Assembly: GCA_014058105.1 (NCBI GenBank)
Contig: JACGCM010001659.1
Coordinates: 1,674,001 to 1,738,000 of the forward strand
Direction: 5' to 3'
From: Kingdonia uniflora
Taxonomy: Eukaryota > Streptophyta > Magnoliopsida > Ranunculales > Circaeasteraceae
Length of the DNA: 64,000 nucleotides
Both the position numbers and the translations under genes were made by a program. Positions within the stretch are counted from its first letter, which is position 1. Every line of letters begins with the position of its first letter. A model generated the notes under the pieces. That model did not search any database. It saw only the letters and a list, made by a program, of their open reading frames with translations, and was not told where the DNA came from. Positions 45,614 through 55,517 of the stretch are shown here, in pieces.

Positions 45614-47584
45614 CAATGGTTAACAAGAAGATTGTTAACAACTAAACCAATACTGACACAAGAGAAGGCAAGTGGTTCAGAAGAGACTTATGCTAGCTAA
45701 CCAACACGCATACTTTTTTGATAAATCTAGTGAAAGAAGTGGAGTGGTTCCTCTTTTTCCTTTTGCTAGTTTGATTACACCAATAAATAATATGTTCCAG
45801 CATGAGACTATTCCAATTAATGAGGGATAGTTTGTCCCAAAAGTAATAATGGGAAGAGTAATTTAGCTAGACAATACACTAATGAAGATTCAACAAATTT
45901 AATTAAAACTGCGAATCAGTTTTAGACTTTTAATGATAGTGAAACAGTTGCAGCTAACGGCAGCCAGGAAAAAGCTAGAGATAGTGGGGGTCAGTTTTAC
46001 CACTTGGGAACATATACAAAGGCTACTGATTATCATGGGGTTTCTCAGTCTCTGCAATAGCAGAAAGAAATTAACACAAGTACTAATCAATATAGTATCA
46101 TTAATGTAGCAGTTGAAGAAGTAAGGCAGTTTTTAAATCCATAAAGTTGGGCTGATCAGGTTGAACAAGAGGATCTGAATCTGCTTCCAAATCAAATTAT
46201 AAGCGGGGATGAAGTGTATATTATGGACCCTAGAGTCACAAGATCTAATGCTAAAGATTTATAATAAGAGATCTATTTTGGAATGTTAGAGGCCAGGGAA
46301 ATAGGAAAACTATGACCTACCTTAAAAAGAAGATTGGGGGCCTTAATCCTTCTATAATTGGTCTTGTAGAAACTAAGATATTTAATAAAGACTTTAGGAT
46401 GACTGATTTTAATCATAAGACTATTACTAATGAAGATGGAGTTAATAAAGGTAAAATATGGATTCTTTAGAAGGAAGGGATTCAAGATCCTAATGTTCTT
46501 ATGAATACAAATCAGCATATCATAGTTTTATTCATGGATTGTTGTCTTACTTTTGAGCATGCAAAGTGTTTGAGAATTCAAAGAAGGGAGTTGTAGGACC
46601 AGTAATCTCAGTTTTCAGTGGCCAATATTAATCCTTGGTTGTGCTTGTGTGATTTTAATATTCTGCTCAGATTATCTAAAAGAAAATGACCTAATCTCAT
46701 ACCAGTGGCTGATTTTACTGATTTTCTTGACTCTGCTTGCCTCTTTGAATGTTGTTTTGCTTGGGTGAATCTTACTTGGTGTAATGGTCAGAAAGGGTTG
46801 CATAGATCTTTCAGTAAACTTGATAGGTTTGTAAAATGATTTGTGGTTTCATCATTTTAGAGGATGGAGAAATAAAGTCCTCCCTAGAACTAAATCTGAT
46901 CATTCTTTGTTGTTTGGAAAATGTAATCAGATTCCCAAGCCTCAGACTATTCCGTTTAGGTACATGCAGTCTTGGCCTTTAACTGATGGGTTTAGGGAGG
47001 TTTTTGAGAACAGCTGGAAGAAACCTTTTGTTGTTGCTCCCCTTATCTCTCTTATGGCCAAGATTAAAGGGGGATATTAAACTTTGGGAGAAAAAGGGTC
47101 CTGATAAAGATAAAGATTTAAAAAGGTAGTTAGAAAAAGAGATTCTGAATCCTCAAATCCAGTTAGAAGGTGATCATCGTAAAGATAGTCTTGATGGGGT
47201 TATGCTGCAGAAAGAGAAGACAATATCTTATATTGAAGAAAGTGAAGGGATTGATTGGAGGCAAAAGTCCAAGCTAGAAATCACTCATTTCATTAACCCT
47301 CATTGGTTAATGAAATGAGGGTTAGAAGACATAGGGATAATATGGGTCTCAAGCTGGATATCACTCAAGCTTATGACACTATTAGCTGGGAGTTCCTTAT
47401 TCAAGCTTTTAGATCATTTGGTTTCAGTGAAGCTTTCTGCAGGTGGATCCAATCCAAACTATTATTAGTACTAGTATGATTTTTATTTCAGTTAATGGTA
47501 GTCCTTTTGGTTATTTCAAGGCCTCTAGGGGGCTGAAACAAGGAGATCATTTTTCCCCTCTTTTATTTACTATTGTTAATCTAC
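45614..47584 (+). pseudogene. LINE B continued: ORF1 tail and ORF2 with internal deletion
   Basis: After LINE C the ORF1 tail reaches DPRVTRSNAKDL near 46260. ORF2 then begins: ILWNVRGQGNRKTMTYLKKKI and IIGLVETKIF mark the endonuclease. KSDHSLLFGKCN and PFRYMQSWPLTDGF (46890-47000) are the end of that domain and the linker. The RT middle is missing: near 47330 it jumps to GLKLDITQAYDTISWEFLI (catalytic Asp of motif A) and GLKQGDHFSPLLFTIVN. The copy ends at 47584 against a small LTR element, with no RT active-site box or 3' end seen beyond it. Confidence 0.78.
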
Positions 47585-48148
47585 AATACGAATTGAGAAA
47601 CCCTAAATAAAAGAAATAGTACAAAGAACACATAATGGGTGGGAAAATTCCCTTTAGAGATTCAATTGCTTAATCGAAATCAATTACAATCGAATTCTTC
47701 TCATAAAATTTCCATGGATCCCCCCCCCCTTTTTCTTGCCTAACCTTGCCCCTTTTTATAAGGGTTACAAGTTCCTAGTTCTAATAGGACTGGGTTACTA
47801 GTTCCTAGTCCCAATAGAACTTGCCTAGCCTTACCCCTTTTATAAGGGTTACAAGTTCCTAGTTACAATAGGACTTGGTTACAAGTTTCTAGTCCCAATA
47901 GGACTTGCCTAGCCTTGCCCCTTTTATAAGGGTTATAAGTTCTTAGTTATAATAAGACTTGGTTACAAGTTTCTAGTCCCAATATGACTTGCCCAGCCTT
48001 GCCCCTTTTATAAGGGTTACAAGTTCCTAGTTACAATAGGACTTGGTTACAAGTTCCTAGTCCCAATAGGACTTGCCTAACCTTGTCCCTTTTATAAGGG
48101 TTACAAGTTCCTAGTTATAATAGGACTTGCCTAGATCCTTCTGGATCA
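47585..48148 (-). repeat. 3' LTR of small element, with 84-bp tandem repeats
   Basis: From 47735 to 48134 an 84-bp unit (starting CTTGCCTAGCC) repeats almost five times. Each unit contains CCCCTTTTATAAGGG, which on the element's sense (minus) strand reads CTTATAAAAGGGG, a TATA-box match. The homologous LTR at 49017-49516 has fewer, more irregular units. Confidence 0.85.
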
Positions 48149-48192
48149 TGGCTCCCCCATTTAGGAGCCTTGAGCTCCTACTCAAGCTAGAA

Positions 48193-48915
48193 CTAGAGAT
48201 GTGGGAATACGAAATCCCCCGTATCACGAGTATACCACTTCGATTTGTTGAGAAGTTTGCCCTTTCTACCGCTCCTGGTCGCAGTCATCCACCTCTCTAC
48301 AATACCGTAGTTCTTCAAAAGACTTTCTCGCTCAATCCATAGATTTTTAACCGATGGTAGTCGTGTGTCTTCTGTGGAGTCTTCACCTAGTAGAGATAAG
48401 AATATATAATCACTTCCAGATCTGATGGTAGTCAATACTCCCTTAAAATCCATTAAAGTACTCTTCCAATGGTCATTAGGTATTGTTAATTGAAGATCCA
48501 GTCCCAACTCCTGATTGGAAGACTTCAGCTGGTACTTGCAATTCTTCATCCATAGTAGCTTCTTGTGAATCACCCCAATCTTTAGACTTATATCATACTC
48601 GTGAGGTACAATCGACTGAATATTTATAACCTTTAATAATGTTGAACTTACTAGTATTGGCCATCTACCAAAATAATTATTCTCTTTTTCGGCATCCATA
48701 AATCCATGAAAAATGGTGATATAAATCTTAAAATCAATTTTAAGTTTTTTTCTAGGATTTGTAAACTTACCAACATCTATGATTTCTTTGGATTTGGCAT
48801 TTTTGGAATCTCTAGATTCATCCTCGGCCCCCTCCTTCTCTTTGCTCCGTTTCTTCTCTTCACGATCATGTCGTCTCTTAGAAGTAGAAGCTTTTGAGAT
48901 CATGGTGGTAGACAT
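48193..48915 (-). CDS. Intact 240-residue ORF of small LTR element, gag-like or unknown
   Basis: Starts MSTTMISKASTSKRRHD with a Lys/Arg/Glu-rich N-terminus (residues 12-45), followed by a mixed alpha/beta-looking middle (YITIFHGFMDAEKENNYFG, GRWPILVSSTLLKVINIQ, WMKNCKYQLK) and a basic end (SGRKGKLLNKSKWYTRDTG). There is no Cys/His knuckle, protease or RT motif. It is the only sizeable undamaged reading frame in the nest, so the element is young or was mobilised recently. The start is the first ATG of the frame, about 100 bp inside the 5' LTR. The family is not recognised; gag-like RNA-binding is a guess from context. Confidence 0.6.
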   Translation of the reverse strand: MSTTMISKASTSKRRHDREEKKRSKEKEGAEDESRDSKNAKSKEIIDVGKFTNPRKKLKIDFKIYITIFHGFMDAEKENNYFGRWPILVSSTLLKVINIQSIVPHEYDISLKIGVIHKKLLWMKNCKYQLKSSNQELGLDLQLTIPNDHWKSTLMDFKGVLTTIRSGSDYIFLSLLGEDSTEDTRLPSVKNLWIERESLLKNYGIVERWMTATRSGRKGKLLNKSKWYTRDTGDFVFPHL

Positions 48916-49016
48916 GATGTTCTTCTTCTAATTAAATCTCTTCCTAAATTGCTTGAGTCAGTCGTATATCAAGACCATAAACTACAATCTCCCAAGGATG
49001 AACGGAACACCGCTTT

Positions 49017-49516
49017 AATACGAATTGAGAAACCCTAAATAGAAGAAATAGTACAAAGAACACACAAAGGGTGAGAGAATTCCCTTTAGAGCTTTAATTG
49101 CTTAATTAAAATCAATTACAATCAAATTCCTCTCAAACCCTAAGTCTCACTCCTAAAATTTCTATAGATCTCCCCCCCCCCCTTTTTCTTGCCTAGCCTT
49201 GCCCCTTTTTATAAGGGTTACAAGTTCCTAGTTCCAATAAGACTGAGTTACTAGTTCCTTGTCCCAATAGGACTTGCCTAGCCTTACCCCTTTTATAAGG
49301 ATTACAAGTTCCTGGTCCCAATAGAACATGCCTAGCCTTACCCATTTTATAAGGGTTACAAGTTCCTAGTTACAATAGGACTTGGTTACAAGTTCCTAGT
49401 TACAAGAGGACTTGGTTACAAGTTCCTAGTCTCAATAGGACTTGCTAGTCTTGCCCCTTTTATAAGGGTTACAAGTTCCTAGTTATAATAGGACTTGCCT
49501 AGATCCTCCTGGATCA
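49017..49516 (-). repeat. 5' LTR of small element
   Basis: Aligns with 47585-48148 but is 64 bp shorter because it has fewer tandem units. Four TATA-like CTTATAAAAGG-type sites remain on the minus strand, two of them altered. Confidence 0.85.
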
Positions 49517-51116
49517 ATTGATGAAGACATCCTTAACTTTAATGTGAACATCTTTAGAAAAAGAAAAAAAAAGAAAAAAAGAAGAAGAATGATGATAGAT
49601 TCTGAAAGTTAACATGAAATTCTTGATTTTGTGTGTGTAGGTTGTGGATCGGGACTTGGTGGGGAGATGTTATCGAAGAATGCATCGGCTTTGATAATTC
49701 AGATTTAATTCTCACTATGTGAAGTAACTTTTTTTCTAACTTTGAAAGTATATTCATACTTTCCTATTAGTTAACATTTTGAGTTCTTCTACTTGGTTTC
49801 TTTGTAGATATTGCGTTGGAGCGGGAAGTAGAGGGGGATTAATTGTTTCAATTGTGAAGGAAGGAATCGTGTTATTAACACTCATCACCTACGCTTAAGT
49901 AAGCTTTCGGTGGAGCTCATGCGAATAATGTTGTTGGTATATCAAGACTAGGAGGCTCGTCCGCATTTATTAGAAAGGTATAGACATATACCCTCGAGGT
50001 TTTTAGTTAATTTCAGTTATAGTTTTCTCATCAGATTATTGTGATTTGTTTACTCTTGATTGATAGTATTATGTCTAAGATTTTATGGGATGCTTTGCAA
50101 TATGCCGACATATTTCATGCTTGAATCAGATCCTATGAGCATTGTCTTTTGCGGTTTTCTAAATTTATTCTTAAATCTATGCCAAGTATTCTCATATTCT
50201 TACTCTCTGTGGGATTATTCTTAAATTTATATACCAATTTTTTGGTTTCCTAATCCTCCAACTTAAACATTGCCAAACAATATTTAAAGTTGTTGTTTTA
50301 TTGTTTTGACAGAGGAGCCTAACAATTTCAATGAGTTCACTGCGAAGAACAATTATCTAGTTTTGTCAACCAAAAAGGAAAGTAATGCTTACTCTAACTA
50401 TTTCGAAAAGTTGCACCAATGTTTCCTAACTATTTCGACAAAAAATTTTAGTTTATGAGTAGAGAAGTTCATCAGATTGAGAAAGAGAACGACTACATTC
50501 AGATCAAGCTCATGTGAAGGGTTCGATTGCTTATTTGTTTTTTGCCTCCATAAATTCTGTTAAGGCCGAATAAAGTTACAAGTATATATGTTTTGAGTTT
50601 TCCTATTTTTGGGTTGGGCACTAAGAATATCCACTCACTTCAGCCTAAAGAACTCATCCCCCATGGAAAAAGCCCTTCGAAATGGCCTTGAAGGAATTCG
50701 AGCTAAGCATGCAAGTCTTCATTTAGTTTTTATGTAGATCAAAAAGGGCGTATTCAACCGCTAATTACTTTTTCCTAATTTATGTCAGATATGGAGTACT
50801 TCAAGATGCTCAAGATGCGAAGCAGATGCTCATTTTTTACAAAGGGATAGCAAAAAGGCTTGATTCGTAGAAGGGTACTGATGCATGATGTATGATGTTT
50901 AGTGATTATAATGATGAAAGTTGTGTGCATGTGTGGTGATGGTGTGGGAAGGTCTGTTCATAGCTTCACAACCATGGAACATGGCATGTGGGAATATAGT
51001 AATTTTCCAATGGTGTAAAAAAATTATGGGCTCAATTGTCATAGCAGTAGCTGCTACCATTATTGTTGGGCTGCAAAGTGTTCTCCTATATTTTGCAATT
51101 GTACAGGTTTAACCAA

Positions 51117-51150
<34 letters not shown>

Positions 51151-52180
51151 AACAAACACGTATGCCAACTTGTATTTCTGTAAATCTCTTGAACTTTAAT
51201 ATTAGCCTTTTTCTCATGTTTCAACTTGTATCAGTTTAGTTTATATGGTGTAATAGTTAGCGATGTTTGCAGCAAAGAAAATTAAGCTGGATGGCATGCC
51301 ATTTGTTAGTGGTGGTTTGGTAGGTCGTTTGTATCTAACACAAAAAATGGTTAGGCTATCGCAACAAGGTTTGGATAAACTTCCTTAACATCCATTTCCT
51401 TAGACTCTAAATAATTTGTTGTTTATTAAGCAATTTAAGTATGCTAATCTATAAGTTCTACTTTGTTGAAGGTCCAAGGTTTACTGCAATGCAATAAATA
51501 GAAAATGGGAGAACAAGTCTTATTGTGTGCACTCATGAGGCATGCATCAAAGTTTGATAGGCCGACGAGGAAGCACACGTCTAGAGCTATTGCCCCCTCT
51601 TTTAGTTTAACACGTTAGTTAAAGTTCTGCATAGTTAGTATAACTAGAGCGTACGGTAACTGTTACATTATCTTGCTCCCTCTTGAATGTTGCTTAGCTA
51701 TTCTTGTTCAAGACTATTATATTTATACTTTGACATGTACAAATTCTTTACTTATGTCATTTTCTTATGAGATAGACTAGGGCTTAGTGATATGAATGTC
51801 TTCCTTGCATTTTACTTACAATCAGATATCATTGAACTAAATTATGTTTTATGTAACTAAGAATTTATTGGGTAAATAATGTTTGATTTTGGAGTATAAC
51901 TTGTTGAATGCTTTGTTAATGTCTAATGAACTATAAGCTCGAAATAGATAGAGCGCTCAAATTCTTTGAGAGGGAGATGGTTCAAATCCATCTAGTCCAG
52001 TTCAATAATTTGTAATATTTTATTTTTAACAAAACAAATAGAAAATTTGAAGCTTAGCGACAAATATATTTGTTGAGAAAACTAGTCATTTTTTTAGATA
52101 ACGACGCTTATTATTATCTCTTTTTTCTTCTTCTTCATGTTTGACATATATAATTGTCATTTATGTTTAAATTAAAAGAC
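49517..52180. other. CACTA right internal region with exon-like pieces of unknown origin
   Basis: No intact gene. Possible exons bounded by GTAG/TTTGTAG or GACAG acceptors occur near 49641, 49807 (DIALEREVEGD) and 50312 (EEPNNFNEFTAKNNYLVLSTKKESNAYSNYFEKLHQCF). A 63-codon ORF at 50921-51112 ends in a strongly hydrophobic helix (GSIVIAVAATIIVGLQSVLLYFAIVQ). A (CT)n(CA)n microsatellite lies at about 51117-51150. These could be transposase gene remnants or a captured host gene; I recognise neither. Confidence 0.35.
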
Positions 52181-52400
52181 ATTTGTTTCCTTGAAACGAG
52201 AGAAAACGTAGTATTTATAAGTATCATATTTTTTTAAAGAACGTCATATTTATATGTTATAAAAACACGACATTTATAATTGTCGTTAACAAAAACGACT
52301 CCATTTTTTGGGACAGTTGTTAACGACAAAATATTCATCGTTAATCTGGCATTAACGACATAAATATTTGTTGTAAATGACTATTTTTCACGTAGTGAGT

Positions 52401-53127
52401 TTTGAAATTACTGGCCATGTCCCTCAGGAAAATATGCCCGATTTCCGTCGGCTCCGATGTCCAGTCACCATTCTCCTGCTTGAGCCAATCGATAAAATTC
52501 TTTTTCCGTTGAGAGAGGGTTGCATATGGAAGAATTTAGTATTTCGATCCCCTTCCGTCAGCTAGTTGACACGAGATTTTTGACGCCAGAACATCTCTTC
52601 TTTGGCTTGTAACTCCTCTAGAATCCTCAAGAGATCCAACTCTTGTTGAGAAGTCGCCTCACAATATGAAAGGGCCTGAATTGTATTAATTTCATCTTTG
52701 ATCGTAAGAATTCAGCTAGGAACATGTCCAAAAAAACTTATGTTCTAGGACCTGAGCCCCGCTTTAGTATTTAATAATTTGCCTTTAACTAGTTGGGCTG
52801 GGGAACCTCGTTCAGAGGCTTGCTATAGGTTCTGAATCATTTGAGGGAACTAGGGTTCTCGAGTCCACATGGTATGGAAACGAAGGTATTTGCCGAGAGT
52901 TGAAAATTATGGAGTTGTATCAAGGCATAGAGGAGTGTGGTCTGAACCAATGACGGGTAGGTAAAATACCTTAGCCATAGGAAAGGTGACCATCCACTCT
53001 GCATTAGCTAGACTACGATCAAGTCTTTCCCTAATATTTTCCCATCCACGGTGTTTATTATTTCATGTGAAAGGGTTACCCGTAAACCCAAGGTCGATGA
53101 GACTCGCTTGTTGGATAATCGCCTTGG
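52401..53127 (-). pseudogene. LINE A ORF2 middle part (endonuclease-RT linker)
   Basis: Continues the minus-strand LINE across the CACTA insertion. Reading down: a linker similar to LINE C 42100-42660, including a segment matching the GDRNTKF region near 52540, and GHIFLRDMASNF at the CACTA junction. It is cut at 53127 by a hAT-like element. Confidence 0.8.
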
Positions 53128-55509
53128 TATGGGTGAGCACGGGTCGGTTCGGGTCAGGCTTTGGCCTAAACCAAAACTGAACCAACCTAAATCGGTTCTG
53201 AAAATGGTAAACCGAAACCGAACCGAAACTTAACAAAAACTAAACTGAACCGAACCAATTGGTAATGGTTAAAACCGAAACCGAAATCGAAACCGCAACA
53301 AAAGTCAAACCGAAACCGAACCGCAAAAAATACTAAAAACCGAGCCGAATCGAACCGAAAATAACCCTATACTAAAAACCAAAAATACTAAAAATAGTAC
53401 CTATACTGCAAAGAAACAATCAGAGCTTGTGGGAATAAGGTCCCCTTGCAATTGTAATGGGTAGATAGAAATCTAAATCGTTATACAAGGTATGAATGGT
53501 GTATATAAATCCTAGTAAATTATAAAGGCTTACTTGGAAAATATATGTCAAGGCAACTAATAAATTCAACCATAGTTGTGAAATACAAATACAAGTTACT
53601 CTCATTTTATGTTGTGATTGTCATGGAGTGTTGTGTTGCCCATTACCAACATCCTCGAAATATTGGCATATGTTTTCACAGGTGCAAATTAACTCAAACC
53701 ATGATGAAAAGAACGAGTATCTGAAACTACTATCTCATAGAGTGTTGTGCTACCCCTTAGTCAATTGTTAAGCAAAACAATACACAGCCTCTCAAAATGC
53801 AGATGAATAGGGAACAATAATTTAGTCTTTCCAACTTGTCACTTGCTCAAGCAGGCCTGCCTCTTAGTACTCCTACCTCTATCTTGGCCAAGTCAAGTGC
53901 TTACCTACAAGATGAATGTTTCATGGATCATGGCACAAGAATTACTACATAATACTTATAACTTGGGACACCATAATGCGTATTCCTTGTCTCCAAATTC
54001 TTTGATGATACAGTGGGGTGATCTGTTTGATTTGTATTCAAAGCATTCCCATCTTTTCTGTTAGTTGTCATCCCATTTACTTTGAGTTCCGCTTCCTTCA
54101 CCAAGTGTTCTTTCCTCGAAAGTGGTCCTTCAAATATCCTTTACTACAAGTATTAACTGGACAGAGAGCGCAAGTCCACTCCCTTTAGGTGTTCAGTAAA
54201 ACTAGGAACTGTGGAGGCTCATTCTCTTCATTTACGAAGATTTTAATTTCCCCCTTAGCAGCAAGTGCTCGGCTATCGGCCCAAGGACTGGAAGTTGGGG
54301 ACGCCTGCGGTGTTCTTGTACCATGGTCCAAATTAGTACATAAAGATGCTTAGAAAATCAAAGTTCATCTGACCATCTCAAGCATAAATTATTACTCTCG
54401 GCCAGGTATAATGTTATCAACTCTATTCATGATAACAAAAAACTTCTACACAAAAAAATACAGCACAAGTGCACAACAACAGCAATAACATAGACAAACT
54501 TTGATTGGACTAATAATAAGAATTTGTTAAGAAGATTTATGACTGACCATACTATTTTGCTGAATGTCAAATTGGCAAATGAAGCATATAAAAACTTGAG
54601 AGCTAATAGATAATTATTCATTGGTCATTAGTGGTTTAACGTATTAAATTCAACTCTTACTTGATTCGGCATTTACTATTAGTGGATCTTCACGGCGCTG
54701 TTCTGGATTCCATCTTGTAATAGTACGTTCCTCAACACTGTTCTGAGAATTTGAGATGCGTTGCAGGCCTGAATTGAAGGCCTGAACTTTGAGAAAAAAA
54801 CCCTGAATTGATGAAAAAAAACTCATTTTGCCCTAAATTGATGAAAAAAACTTATTGATGAAAAAAGCCCTAAAATTGATGAAAAAAACCTAGAGCAAAA
54901 AAACTCTCATTTTACAATTTGCAAAGGAGAAAAAAATAGATGATAAAACTATATCATCTCTTCCAGTAATCCTAAATTGAAGGCATGAATTGATGATGAT
55001 GATCTCTTGCTAATACAGATTATTCAGAGAGAGAGAGAGAGAGAGATCATACGATTCATACCTGTCAAAGTAATCTTCCATTTAAACTTCAAAGTGATTT
55101 AGAGAGAGAGAGAAGGCACTCTCCAATTTGGAGGAGAGAATAGATGAAGTTCTTTGTGAGGGGAGAAGAAGAGATGAAGTTCTTTGTGAGGGGAGGAGAG
55201 GAGATAAAGTTCTTTGAAGTTTGTGAGGAGATGAGGAGATGAGGGGAGGCGTTGTTGTTGAGGACTAAGGAGAGGAGATGACTGAGGAGTGAGGAGTGAG
55301 GAGAGGTAAAATAAAAATTAGGTTTTGTTTGGTTATATATTTTCAGTTCTGTTTCTGACCGGTTCTAATTTAGGGAAATCGAAACCGAACCATTTTCTGT
55401 TCGGTTTTTCCTTTTATAAAACGAAACCGAAATTGACCTTGTAGAAACCGAACCGTTTTGGTTAAGCTGGTTCGGTTTGGCGGTTTCTGCAGTTTTCTGC
55501 TCACCCCTA
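53128..55509. mobile_element. hAT-like non-autonomous transposon in LINE A, 8-bp target duplication
   Basis: 2382 bp with ends TATGGGTGAGCACGGGT and, inverted, TAGGGGTGAGCAGAAAA. CGCCTTGG flanks both sides (53120-53127 and 55510-55517). The LINE A sequence is continuous once it is removed. Subterminal blocks at 53140-53400 and 55330-55500 are packed with AACCGAA/TTCGGTT motifs like those of the element at 31332-32124. The interior has GA-rich stretches and a short imperfect repeat (TTGATGAAAAAA, 54805-54890) but no transposase. Confidence 0.92.
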
Positions 55510-55517
55510 CGCCTTGG

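Larger units (their letters stand above)
47585..49516 (-). mobile_element. Small LTR retrotransposon with a single ORF (TR-GAG-like)
   Basis: Two direct repeats (47585-48148 and 49017-49516) start AATACGAATTGAGAAACCC on the plus strand and end GGATCA. On the minus strand they act as LTRs: TGATCC starts the 5' LTR at 49516, and a purine tract AAATGGGGGAGCC (48151-48163, reverse strand) precedes the 3' LTR. The 868-bp interior codes for one 240-residue ORF and nothing recognisable as pol. This matches the layout of small non-autonomous elements that keep only a gag-like gene. I could not find a convincing primer-binding site or target duplication. Confidence 0.7.
36609..52397. mobile_element. 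CACTA (EnSpm-type) transposon inserted in LINE A, with nested elements
   Basis: Left end CACTAGGTGAAAAATGGTA; right end is the inverse, CACTACGTGAAAAATAGTC on the minus strand. AGT flanks both ends (36606-36608 and 52398-52400), the 3-bp duplication made by CACTA transposases. The LINE A reading frame (FLRDMASNFKTFDATGIPEF) is restored exactly when the element and one AGT are removed, which confirms both boundaries. Subterminal regions (36620-36800 and 52190-52370) hold many copies of an ACGACATTTATA-like motif, typical transposase-binding repeats. No TNP2-type transposase was recognised, so it looks non-autonomous. Confidence 0.93.
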
